Below are positions 1 to 7,705 of a DNA stretch of 64,000 nucleotides, in pieces. Source of the DNA: JAFGDH01 sp964441265 (GTDB lineage Archaea; Aenigmatarchaeota; Aenigmatarchaeia; QMZP01; QMZT01). A model generated the notes under the pieces. It was not told the origin of the DNA. It worked only from the letters and a program-made list of their open reading frames with translations, and ran no database searches. Both the position numbers and the translations under genes were made by a program. How positions within the stretch are numbered: position 1 is the first letter of the stretch; every line of letters begins with the position of its first letter. The stretch covers positions 1 through 64,000 of the forward strand of contig CAYYKJ010000004.1 of assembly GCA_964441265.1 (NCBI GenBank), in the 5' to 3' direction.

Positions 1-53
1 AAGAAAATCTTAAATCTTCTTTTTTAAATACGGTTCCTTCATCAGCACGCCTA

Positions 54-83
54 TCCACCGGTCACAGAGTGGTGGAATTCTTA
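54..83. repeat. IS200/IS605-like palindrome followed by GAATTC (copy 1)
   Basis: CCACC and GGTGG arms flank a short loop and are followed directly by GAATTCTT. The layout matches four other palindromes in the window (9254, 10620, 10735, 19374). Such subterminal hairpins are typical of IS200/IS605 ends and derived REP-like elements. No transposase is adjacent, so this is probably a remnant. Confidence 0.5.
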
Positions 84-196
84 TTTACAGAAAAACATCA
101 GGGAGATTAGGAGGGGTTTTCAGACCCCGGAAACATCAAGTCACGGAAAGGTGACCCAAGTTTTTATATTATGGATTCCCCTTCTGTTGGGGGTAA

Positions 197-742
197 TCAA
201 TATTCGTCTTCTAATTGACTTCTACTTTCATTCAGAAAATCTACAATACAATCAACAGTCTCTTCGAAGTGATTTTTAATCAAAGAATTTGGTACTCTCA
301 AAGTCAAAAATCCTTTTCTGAAAGAATGATATGTTCTTTTCAAGTCTGACAATGCCTGTTTATAGCTGAAATTATGCTGTGCTCCGTCAACTTCAATATT
401 GACTTTTGCATGAGTTATCGCAATATCAATATGTTTATGACCATCCCATTTTTCCAATTCTACGGGTACACCTCTACTTGATAACGCATAATATAACTTT
501 CTTGCCTCTGGGGTCGATTTTCTCTTAACTGCTTTCGGATATCCGTACATTTTCTTTCCTTTTGAAACAATCTTATTTGATTTAAAATTCTTCTGATGAT
601 ATCTACACAAAGCTCTTTTGAAGCGTGATTTAGAAAATTCATATTCCTTTCTTGTTATAGTTTTCTTACAAACACTGCAATAATATCCCTTCCCGTCCAC
701 AAATGAAACCGCTTCTTTAACGAATTTATTAATCAAACCCAT
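197..742 (-). CDS. DUF559/Vsr-like PD-(D/E)XK nuclease with N-terminal zinc finger
   Basis: This 181-aa protein begins with a probable zinc-binding knuckle: CSVC near residue 22, then a Cys and His near residues 46-49. Its C-terminal half has the pattern of DUF559-type very-short-patch-repair-like nucleases: HIDIAITHAKVNIEVDGAQH supplies the D...E-x-D/QH catalytic arrangement, followed by a basic region. A TATA-like TTTAAATA lies about 25 nt upstream of the ATG, so the gene is probably monocistronic and leaderless. The family fold is the PD-(D/E)XK restriction endonuclease fold. A role in defence or repair is inferred from the fold and from the island that follows. The substrate is unknown. 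Confidence 0.65.
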   Translation of the reverse strand: MGLINKFVKEAVSFVDGKGYYCSVCKKTITRKEYEFSKSRFKRALCRYHQKNFKSNKIVSKGKKMYGYPKAVKRKSTPEARKLYYALSSRGVPVELEKWDGHKHIDIAITHAKVNIEVDGAQHNFSYKQALSDLKRTYHSFRKGFLTLRVPNSLIKNHFEETVDCIVDFLNESRSQLEDEY

Positions 743-898
743 GTTTGAGAATTCCGGAGTCGGATTTAAATATTATGATTGGGGGAGGGGTATAGAAACT
801 GGTTGATTAGTATATCTTAAGCCTTATCGACAATTCATAACGGAGTTGTTGGAAAAACTCAGACTTAAAGGATATAAAACTTTAAAAAAGATATAATC

Positions 899-1390
899 AT
901 GAAAGAAAGATCATATCTACCAATTAAAATCAAGCATCTGAATCATTTGGGAAAGATTGTGCTTTCCGACCAAAAATCCTTCTTTCTCAGAAAACCAAAA
1001 TATGCTCCTTACAAAAACGAAATGAAAGCAATTTTACTGGTTCAAGGAGCAGCTTTACATTATGCAGATGGGAAAAATGGCATAAAAGATTTTGATTTGC
1101 TGGTTGCTTACCAGAAACTAAATGATACTGAAAATAGGATTTACCCCAAGAGAATAAAGTCATATAATTCAAATCTTCCTGAATTCGGAAGATACCCCAA
1201 AGACAATGAAAAATACAAAACCAGAAGAGTTGACATTTTGATGAGGGAGATTAAATTCTCAAAAGATAAGCACCTCTCTGAAAACTTACATGATTATATA
1301 GCATCACATAATTACTGGAGCAAAAAAGCAGCCATTGGAATCTGGCCTAGAAATATATTAGGCAAAATAATCTATCACCGAGCGAACTAA
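899..1390 (+). CDS. Hypothetical protein, nucleotidyltransferase-like
   Basis: A 163-aa protein. The segment around residues 49-69 (QGAALHYADGKNGIKDFDLL) resembles a family of small uncharacterised proteins in which G-AALHY and KDFD recall the G-S...D-x-D core of nucleotidyltransferases. I cannot prove activity from sequence. An AT-rich TATA-like stretch sits directly before the ATG. The C-terminus is basic. It lies alone between the DUF559-like nuclease and the vsr-dcm operon. A toxin-like nucleotidyltransferase is one possibility. Confidence 0.45.
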   Translation: MKERSYLPIKIKHLNHLGKIVLSDQKSFFLRKPKYAPYKNEMKAILLVQGAALHYADGKNGIKDFDLLVAYQKLNDTENRIYPKRIKSYNSNLPEFGRYPKDNEKYKTRRVDILMREIKFSKDKHLSENLHDYIASHNYWSKKAAIGIWPRNILGKIIYHRAN

Positions 1391-1646
1391 ATTTTATTGA
1401 GCTTATTGACAAATTATATTTCTTGGCGTGCGCCTTTTAGAAATTTGATTATAATCAAATAATAACAATAAAATAATTATAGCTACCAATGGAATTAAAA
1501 CAACATCAAGATCAAAAACATGTGTAATTTCCGCCACAAAAAGTTGATAAATAAGTGAAATATTATTTTATCATTGAACTTAGAGAGATAAAATTAAGTC
1601 TGGAATCACTTAAATTTTATTACTCTCCAAAACCAAAGGCAAACCC

Positions 1647-1778
1647 TCATTTCCCCAAAAACTTCCTAAGAGCATCTTCCACCAGAGAGGATAAGGTGCT
1701 ATCCCTCTTAACGGCTTCAATTTTTGCTTTCTTTACAATATCCGCATCTAAGCTCCAGTTAACATGCTTTTTTCCCAT
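1647..1778 (-). CDS. Small ribbon-helix-helix (antitoxin-like) protein
   Basis: A 43-aa open frame starting MGKKHVNWSLDADIVKKAK and ending with a LSSLVEDALRKFLGK helix before the stop. A short beta strand (VNWSL) followed by two helices is the ribbon-helix-helix plan of CopG/VapB/DUF6364-type antitoxins. TATA-like AAATATTTATAAA lies just upstream on the minus strand. No toxin gene is next to it, so it may be an orphan antitoxin or a small DNA-binding regulator. It is easily missed because of its length. Confidence 0.6.
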   Translation of the reverse strand: MGKKHVNWSLDADIVKKAKIEAVKRDSTLSSLVEDALRKFLGK

Positions 1779-1863
1779 AAAGATATCTTTATTTATAGAA
1801 ATATTTATAAACCATTGAGTCTAATTATATACAGATATGAAGATAACTTCATAGGTTATTAAT

Positions 1864-2034
1864 ATGGACCACAACCTCTTCATCCAATTCGTATGCATCA
1901 TCCTCTGGGAGCTCAGGGTCCCCCTCCTGGTCGGATTTCTGTTCTATTTCTATATTCTGGTGGTTTTGCCTTGGTCGGGAAGGAGGGAAGATAAGAAATG
2001 GTTAAAAATATCTTACCAGAATATATACTTATGA
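1864..2034 (+). CDS. Small single-pass membrane protein coupled to vsr
   Basis: This 56-aa open frame begins MDHNLFIQFVCIILW, has one long hydrophobic segment (about residues 19-36, containing LFYFYILVVLP) and a short basic tail. Its TGA stop overlaps the vsr ATG in an ATGA arrangement, which suggests translational coupling and supports it as a real gene. A similar small hydrophobic frame containing VYIYILVWLAI lies at 22308-22436, and a 17-nt piece of this gene's sequence recurs before the DUF4268 gene near 23612. Function is unknown. It could be a membrane anchor or a toxin-like peptide. Confidence 0.45.
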   Translation: MDHNLFIQFVCIILWELRVPLLVGFLFYFYILVVLPWSGRREDKKWLKISYQNIYL

Positions 2035-2435
2035 CTGATGTTCATTCAAAGGAAACACGTAGTTATAATATGTCGCAAATCAGAGGTAAGTGGACAAAAC
2101 AGGAAATTCTCATTCATAATATCCTCAAGGGAAGAAAAATAAAACATATGATGCATCCGGATATTGAAGGAAAACCTGACATATTAATAAAGAACTCCAA
2201 GACACTGATTTTTCTAGACGGATGCTTCTGGCATAAATGCCCGAGATGTTTCAGACAGCCCGAAACAAATAGGGAATTCTGGATGAATAAAATTGAAAAT
2301 AATTTTAAAAAGGACAAGGAAGTAACAAAAAAACTCAAAAGAAAAGGCTGGACAATTCTCAGATTATGGGAACACGAAATAAGGGAAAATCTATCTGAGT
2401 GTATAAAAAGAATTGAGTTGTTTTCAAATAAATAA
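2031..2435 (+). CDS. vsr: Very short patch repair endonuclease Vsr
   Basis: Vsr nicks DNA 5' to the T of T:G mismatches that arise when 5-methylcytosine deaminates. The 134-aa protein has the family's conserved start (MTDVHSKETRSYNMSQIRGK), then TKQE, a GKPDILIK strand with the catalytic Asp, the zinc-binding and catalytic segment FLDGCFWHKCPRC, and the end motif GW-ILRLWEHEI. I chose the ATG at 2031 because it matches the family N-terminus and overlaps the stop of the preceding small ORF. An in-frame ATG at 1998 would add 11 residues. The C5 methyltransferase follows 31 nt downstream, the usual vsr partner. Confidence 0.9.
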   Translation: MTDVHSKETRSYNMSQIRGKWTKQEILIHNILKGRKIKHMMHPDIEGKPDILIKNSKTLIFLDGCFWHKCPRCFRQPETNREFWMNKIENNFKKDKEVTKKLKRKGWTILRLWEHEIRENLSECIKRIELFSNK

Positions 2436-2466
2436 TTTTGAGTATATTAATTAATGGTGGATAATA

Positions 2467-3753
2467 ATGCTGAATGTTGTTGACCTTTTTGCGGGACCGG
2501 GGGGACTCTCACTCGGATTCGAATTGGCACGAGACAAAAATGGTAAAAAGCTATTTAATATTATTTGCGCTGTCGAAAAAGATCCCTGGGCCTGTCACAC
2601 TTTGAGAAAAAATTTTCCTCATAAAAAGGTATTAGAGGGTGATATTACAAAAGATAAGGTTAAAAGGGAAATAGAAAATACATGCAAGGGAAAAACAGAT
2701 ATTGTTGTGGGCGGCCCCCCATGCCAGTCTTTTTCAATGATAGGTCCCAGGTCAGGCAACAGAAAAGATGTTAAGGATAAGAACAAATATGACGGGCTTT
2801 ATATTCATTTCATTGATATTGTAAGAAGACTGAATCCTGAATTTGTTCTTTTTGAAAATGTAAAGGGGATACTTTCCAAAAAAAATGGTGATGAAAGAGT
2901 AATAGATATCATAACATCAGAACTTGAAAAACTGGGTTATTTTCTCGGGAAAGAAAAAAAATATCAGATTCTAAACGCAGCAGATTTTGGTGTTCCTCAG
3001 ACAAGGGAAAGAGTTTTTATCATAGGGAACAATATGGGCATTAAAAACCCGGTTCCTGAAAAAACACACTGTGAACCCAGCAGAGGAAGATATCAGAAAT
3101 CAGGACCTCTGCCGTATGTGACATTATTTGATGCGATAGGAGACCTTCCCGGGGTGAAACCAAAAAAGACTATAACACACATCCCGGACGAGAGAAAGAG
3201 AGAAATAGAAAGATATAACAGGAAGGTAAATTCCGGAGATGAAAAAATAAAATACAGAAAGGAATGGAAGCAGAAACACTCTGAAAGAATCGGGAAATCC
3301 GGGAGAAAGTTTTTAAATTTTGTCAGACCATCCGCCCGCATACATCTTACTCATCATACTGCAAGACCACAGATGGAAACAGATATAAAACTCTTCAGAG
3401 GAATGAAGCAGGAGATGACAGCAAAGGATGTAATAGAGAGTAAAAGACCTGAAATAAAGAAGCTGGCAGAATACATAAAATATGATATGAAAAGCTTCAG
3501 AGACAAATATAAAAAACAGCACTGGAAAAGGCCATGTTCCACTATTTTTGCGCATCTCCAGAAAGATGGCAACCGCTTCATACATCCGGACAGTCACCAA
3601 GCAAGAACCCTTACTCCCAGGGAGGCAGCCAGAGTTCAGTCATTTCCGGATGACTTTTTCTTTGAAGGATCGCTTGGTAAAAAATTCCAGCAGATAGGCA
3701 ATGCTGTTCCGCCTTTGCTGACAAAAAAAATTGCTGAAAGTATTTTTCTATAA
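2467..3753 (+). CDS. dcm: DNA (cytosine-5-)-methyltransferase
   Basis: The 428-aa enzyme transfers methyl from S-adenosylmethionine to C5 of cytosine in a specific DNA site. All main motifs are visible in order: I (DLFAGPGGLSLGFE, residues 6-19), IV with the catalytic Cys (GGPPCQSF, Cys86), VI (ENVKG), VIII (QTRERVFIIG), a target-recognition region, IX (REAARVQSFP) and X (QIGNAVPP). It is intact and lies in an operon with vsr. Its stop is only 5 bp from the convergent end of the GHKL operon. It may protect host DNA from that operon, or from the DISARM-like system about 7 kb away, whose class 2 form uses a C5 methylase. The target sequence cannot be read from the protein. Confidence 0.95.
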   Translation: MLNVVDLFAGPGGLSLGFELARDKNGKKLFNIICAVEKDPWACHTLRKNFPHKKVLEGDITKDKVKREIENTCKGKTDIVVGGPPCQSFSMIGPRSGNRKDVKDKNKYDGLYIHFIDIVRRLNPEFVLFENVKGILSKKNGDERVIDIITSELEKLGYFLGKEKKYQILNAADFGVPQTRERVFIIGNNMGIKNPVPEKTHCEPSRGRYQKSGPLPYVTLFDAIGDLPGVKPKKTITHIPDERKREIERYNRKVNSGDEKIKYRKEWKQKHSERIGKSGRKFLNFVRPSARIHLTHHTARPQMETDIKLFRGMKQEMTAKDVIESKRPEIKKLAEYIKYDMKSFRDKYKKQHWKRPCSTIFAHLQKDGNRFIHPDSHQARTLTPREAARVQSFPDDFFFEGSLGKKFQQIGNAVPPLLTKKIAESIFL

Positions 3754-3758
3754 AATTG

Positions 3759-4418
3759 CTAATACGTCTCCCTGAAAATTTCCTCAAGCCTTCCTTCAAG
3801 CTCTTCCTTACTCCAGTATTTTGTATCAGTGTTTTTCAGGCTGTTTCTTATGGCCTTTGTAAGCTTTCTTAGCCAGTTCTGTCTGGAACCTCCAGAAAAT
3901 TCTTCCTTAATCTTTTTATTGAGCCACTCAATTATTCTGGAATCGTTTCTTATAACTTCTGAATCAAAAAATTCATACCATGCTGTCCAGTCCTGAGACA
4001 TTACAACATCCTTGGAGAACTTCCCCAGCCTGTAACAGTATGCAAAATGACTTGTTTCTGGGCTTCTTTCTGCTCTTTTACTGAGAGGGCCCGGAGCCAG
4101 TTTACCTGCATGGTAATAAATTGCCACCCATATGAGTTTGTACTCATCTTCATCCAGATTAAAATCGTCTATAAATGAAAGCCTTTTACCGACTTCCCAC
4201 CAGAGTTCAACGACTTTACCTCGTTTCCCCCGCAGGGCCAGAAGACCTTTCTTTTTTAAATCCCGTTCCATCTTCTTAAATTCGCTCTCGAGCTTACTGT
4301 CGATGGAATCTGCTCTTTCCTTGTCTTTCTTTGTGAGGTATCCACCCGGTTTGTACACCTTTACATTTTTGAACAGTTTACCCCTGATTTCCCGGTCTTC
4401 CCTGACTACAATTGCCAT
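3759..4418 (-). CDS. Hypothetical protein, last gene of GHKL-ATPase operon
   Basis: A 219-aa highly charged, mostly helical protein. I do not recognise the family. It begins MAIVVREDREIRG, has a charged helical stretch at about residues 35-60, then VVELWWEVGKRLSF and many Trp/Tyr residues (YHAGKL, TSHFAYCYRLGKF, DWTAWYEFF). WEVGKRL weakly recalls DUF1016-type nuclease N-termini, but this is not enough for a call. It follows the GHKL ATPase by 3 nt, so the two are almost certainly co-expressed. Its position opposite dcm-vsr suggests a restriction-type partner, perhaps the nuclease or DNA-binding subunit. Confidence 0.6.
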   Translation of the reverse strand: MAIVVREDREIRGKLFKNVKVYKPGGYLTKKDKERADSIDSKLESEFKKMERDLKKKGLLALRGKRGKVVELWWEVGKRLSFIDDFNLDEDEYKLIWVAIYYHAGKLAPGPLSKRAERSPETSHFAYCYRLGKFSKDVVMSQDWTAWYEFFDSEVIRNDSRIIEWLNKKIKEEFSGGSRQNWLRKLTKAIRNSLKNTDTKYWSKEELEGRLEEIFRETY

Positions 4419-4421
4419 ATT

Positions 4422-6422
4422 TCATTGAATAGTAAAGTATTTGTGCATAAAAAAGCCTATTTTATCGAAGACCGCTTCAAGCATTTTTTCAGTTTCCTTA
4501 CTCTCCTCTTTGGTAAATAGTACAGGGCTCTCCCTGACCAGATCCATTTTGCATATCTCAAAGGCCATGATTCTGAACAAATGCTGAGCAAGCTTTTCTT
4601 CGTCGTCCTCTATTTCCAAGTATTCATTATGAGCCATGTTATACTCCAGTATATACCCGCCGGATTCTCCTGTTTTTGCATACCCCATCAGATGAGGCAT
4701 CTCAGGCAGTTCAAACGGTATGCATTTCTCAAATATGCCTCCCTTCGGAGGGGTCAGCTCCACATAAAATGCCTTTGATCTCCTGTCATATTTGTGGCCT
4801 TTCTTTCCCCTTTCCAGCGAATCAAGCAAAGCTGAAACAGAGTATTTTCCCTTGTGCGGATATGCGGACTTTGTAATTTTTTCTTCATAAGGACCAAATA
4901 TTTTGGAGCTGGAACCCGGCTTTATTTCAAGGTCTTTCTCTAAAATCTCCCTTATTAAATTTCCGCCGAATCTTACACGAAGTTTGAGTCTTACTTTTAT
5001 CTTGTCCGGACTGTTATTGACAGCCGATACAGATATATTCTTCAGGGAATCTCCATAATTTACCCTTCTGACGGTGGGATCAGGGAAAGTAGGCTCAGAC
5101 ATGGAAATATATATTTCTTTAAATTCTTTTGGTCCAATCGGTCCCTTCTTTTTCCCGTGTTTTCCAGGGAATGTAGTTCTCAAACCCATGTCCTCCGCTA
5201 TTTGGTTGAATCTTTCTGTTGCTACCTGTTCAGCCCTTCTGTGCATCTCTCTCTTCACTTCTCTTGCATCTTTTCCATAACCAAGCTTTTTCCCGGCAAA
5301 TTCAGATATTTCGTTTATTATATAATCCCTGAAACACCTCAGCACCTTTTTTGTATATGATACCTGATAATGCTCATCATTCTCAGAACCCCGGATTTCC
5401 TTTTCCAGATTATCATCCACAGTTACATAGCCGTAGATATTTTCTGCGATATGCTTGGGTATATATTTCGGTTCAATAGACGTTACTTTCATTCCTCCTC
5501 TCTGAACAGAAATACCACTTAACATCTCGTCTATACCTGATTTATCACAGACAATATGCATTTTTTTTATTTTGAATGATGTTCCGGGAATTTTTTCATG
5601 TTCTTTAATCCATGTAAAAATGCCTTTTTCTTTGTCGTCTTTCTCCGGAGGTGGGAATCCCGAAGGGAGTGATATCCTTTTCCTCTTTCCGTCAACAGTG
5701 ATGTATATTTTTGCGTTATATTTCTGTATTATTTCCCACCAAGTTTCGCTCAGGTATTTTTCAAACTCCCCGGTTTTGACTGCCTCAGTCAATTCCTCCA
5801 CGGGTTCGCTGATTATTACTCTTGTACCGGCCTTTTCCAGTGGTTTAAGAAGATTATTTGTCAACTCGGCCAGCTTAGCCTTTGCTTCATCACCTCCCCA
5901 GTGTTTTACTGGTGATGAAGTTTGTGTAACAATTCTTGTACCCAATCTGTATGTTCCGTCAGCGAGAAGGGTATCATAAAATATTATGTGCTCCTTGGAT
6001 GCGGCAACAAAAATAAATTTACCCCTCCCCCTCGAACCCAAATCTTCAGCAGAACCTTTTGTAAAAGCCAGCGACTCAAACCTTGCCCATCTAAGGTCTC
6101 CGGGCATGTCCTCGTAGTATTCTTTCGGGTTAGTTAACACTCTGCCGGTCAAACCATGTGTACCACTGTCTGTCATAGTGAAAAGTGTTCTGCCGTTATG
6201 AACTATCAGTTCAAACTCAAATCCCCATTCCGGACCTTTTTTATGTATTCTGGCATCCCAGCCATTCTGTATAGCATCTTTTTGCACTCCATGAGAAACA
6301 CCCATAAATCTTTCATAACCATCCCTTACCTGCTTAACAAAACCCAGCCAGTTCGTTGTTGTATCTCTGTACCCGTCTTTCATGTGTTGTTCAAAAAATT
6401 TTTCTGCTTCTGAAATATTCAT
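4422..6422 (-). CDS. GHKL (Hsp90/MutL/MORC-type) ATPase
   Basis: The 666-aa protein has the GHKL ATPase N-terminal signatures: an N-box helix (KDAIQNGWDAR, about residues 47-57), a motif I-like FTMTDSGTHGL (about 81-91) and a glycine-rich lid (GSRGRGKFIF, about 128-137). A transducer-like region and a long C-terminal part with a beta-sandwich-like stretch (about 440-560) follow. MutL-like and MORC-like ATPases have been described in restriction-modification operons with C5 methylases and Vsr. This gene lies between two unknown genes and converges on vsr-dcm, so I infer a DNA-sensing or clamp-type ATPase in a restriction system. The C-terminal domain is not identified. Confidence 0.7.
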   Translation of the reverse strand: MNISEAEKFFEQHMKDGYRDTTTNWLGFVKQVRDGYERFMGVSHGVQKDAIQNGWDARIHKKGPEWGFEFELIVHNGRTLFTMTDSGTHGLTGRVLTNPKEYYEDMPGDLRWARFESLAFTKGSAEDLGSRGRGKFIFVAASKEHIIFYDTLLADGTYRLGTRIVTQTSSPVKHWGGDEAKAKLAELTNNLLKPLEKAGTRVIISEPVEELTEAVKTGEFEKYLSETWWEIIQKYNAKIYITVDGKRKRISLPSGFPPPEKDDKEKGIFTWIKEHEKIPGTSFKIKKMHIVCDKSGIDEMLSGISVQRGGMKVTSIEPKYIPKHIAENIYGYVTVDDNLEKEIRGSENDEHYQVSYTKKVLRCFRDYIINEISEFAGKKLGYGKDAREVKREMHRRAEQVATERFNQIAEDMGLRTTFPGKHGKKKGPIGPKEFKEIYISMSEPTFPDPTVRRVNYGDSLKNISVSAVNNSPDKIKVRLKLRVRFGGNLIREILEKDLEIKPGSSSKIFGPYEEKITKSAYPHKGKYSVSALLDSLERGKKGHKYDRRSKAFYVELTPPKGGIFEKCIPFELPEMPHLMGYAKTGESGGYILEYNMAHNEYLEIEDDEEKLAQHLFRIMAFEICKMDLVRESPVLFTKEESKETEKMLEAVFDKIGFFMHKYFTIQ

Positions 6423-6431
6423 ATTATCATC

Positions 6432-7409
6432 TCACTCAAACTTACCTACAATATCATACACATTCCTTTTCGGACTGACAACACCCAGCTCCCTGAGAAG
6501 CGCTATCTTGCTGCAGGCGAAGGTTGCCGCTAGGTTCTTCAGCTGCTTTTCGAATGCCTTTTTGTCCCCGGATTTGTTCTTTCTGCTCCATTTCTTTATG
6601 TATTTTACAAAATTTTTGTTGTTCTCGAGCCAGCTGAAAAGCTCCTCCTTGCCGGGATTTTCTGCCTTCAGGAACTCGTAAACGTCCCTGAGAAGGCTGT
6701 ATTCCCTGTAGCCCTTCACGTCTATTTTTTTCAGGTAGTCAAGCAGCCAGACTTTTTCGGCTTCTGTCAAGACCTGAACCGGGTCTCCCCTGTCAAAAAG
6801 GTTGTTCTCGAGCTTTGCAAATTTCAGGCCCTCCCCTGTTATTGTTATGTCAACCTTGCCCCAGCCGTGGAAGGTAAGTGGCATGCCGTCATATTCTAGG
6901 GAGCTTTTTGTTATCTTTATGAGGCCCATTTCCTCAGCCGTACAAAGGAAGTGCCAGACAAACCTTCCGGCTGCGCTGTCTTTATCCGAACTCGGGAATC
7001 CCCTGAACTTCCTCATCGGGGTCCCGGATATCTTGGTGTTGCTGAATATTTTCAGGGAGAAGTCAACAAACTCCTTCAGATTGACCGAGGTTTTTTTGTT
7101 CTCCTCCAGAAAGTTGGCCAGTATTCGCAGGGCAGCCTTTACAGAGAAGAACGAGTTGAACTGCCCCCAAGAGCCAACAAACGAGGTCCGCTTATCTCCA
7201 AGGTTAACAGAAATTTCCCCGCTTACGGATTCATTCCTCATAGTCGGTATCTTCAGACAGGAAGGCGTTGCTGACATTCCGTGGGACCCGCTTTCAGATA
7301 GCATTGCCTTTGTTTCCCCTTCTATACCAATGTTTTCCTCAAGGAGAAGGTCTATCAGTTTCTTTATCTTCTCCTTATTTTCCTTTGTTACCTCAAGGGT
7401 CAACTTCAT
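6432..7409 (-). CDS. Hypothetical protein, first gene of GHKL-ATPase operon
   Basis: A 325-aa protein of unknown family. The start at 7409 is preceded by AGGTGA at a suitable distance; a GTG three codons upstream is less likely. TATA-like TTTAAATA (7456-7463) marks the operon promoter. The N-terminal ~25 residues are a charged helix. The middle looks winged-helix-like (ALRILANFLEENK, then a segment with WHFLCTAEEMGLIKI), and the C-terminal third is helical and basic (YIKKWSRKNKSGDKK). It ends 9 nt before the GHKL ATPase start. A recognition or regulatory subunit is a guess from context. Confidence 0.6.
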   Translation of the reverse strand: MKLTLEVTKENKEKIKKLIDLLLEENIGIEGETKAMLSESGSHGMSATPSCLKIPTMRNESVSGEISVNLGDKRTSFVGSWGQFNSFFSVKAALRILANFLEENKKTSVNLKEFVDFSLKIFSNTKISGTPMRKFRGFPSSDKDSAAGRFVWHFLCTAEEMGLIKITKSSLEYDGMPLTFHGWGKVDITITGEGLKFAKLENNLFDRGDPVQVLTEAEKVWLLDYLKKIDVKGYREYSLLRDVYEFLKAENPGKEELFSWLENNKNFVKYIKKWSRKNKSGDKKAFEKQLKNLAATFACSKIALLRELGVVSPKRNVYDIVGKFE

Positions 7410-7463
7410 ACATTTCACCTATTTGATTGAACTGTTGAATATTGTAGGGAAAAGATTTAAATA

Positions 7464-7705
7464 CCTTACGGTTTTCCACGCATTTTCGGGGTATTTTCAG
7501 GCGTTTTCTGGGTTTAGCCCATAAACCCGGCAGAAGCTGGAAACCCTTAAGGCTCCTTTACAGTCGCGCTTAATGGCTTTCAGCCTCCGGCCACCGCTTT
7601 CTTTGAATGCGGGCCTCAGGAGCTCCCGCTTCCCCAGCCCATTCTTTCCCTTCCCCGCGTTTTTATGGGATGGTCGCCGCGGCTTTCCCCGACGTGGACG
7701 CGCTA
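7464..7705. other. GC-rich intergenic stretch, possible mobile-element remnant
   Basis: About 240 bp of GC-rich sequence lie between the GHKL operon promoter and the RNase J-like gene. On the minus strand one frame stays open for about 60 codons with a basic composition but no ATG and no recognisable motif. The composition contrasts with the AT-rich promoter beside it. I could not recognise a tRNA or known structured RNA. It may be the decayed end of an insertion sequence. Confidence 0.2.

Noticed and set aside
1555..1818. An 87-codon plus-strand frame near 1.6 kb
   Set aside because: It overlaps the ribbon-helix-helix gene on the opposite strand, which has a good family match and promoter. 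The plus frame has no features.
2467..3753. Calling the C5 methylase the DrmMII subunit of the DISARM-like operon
   Set aside because: It lies about 7 kb away in its own operon with vsr, and next to the GHKL module. Functional sharing is possible but cannot be claimed from sequence.
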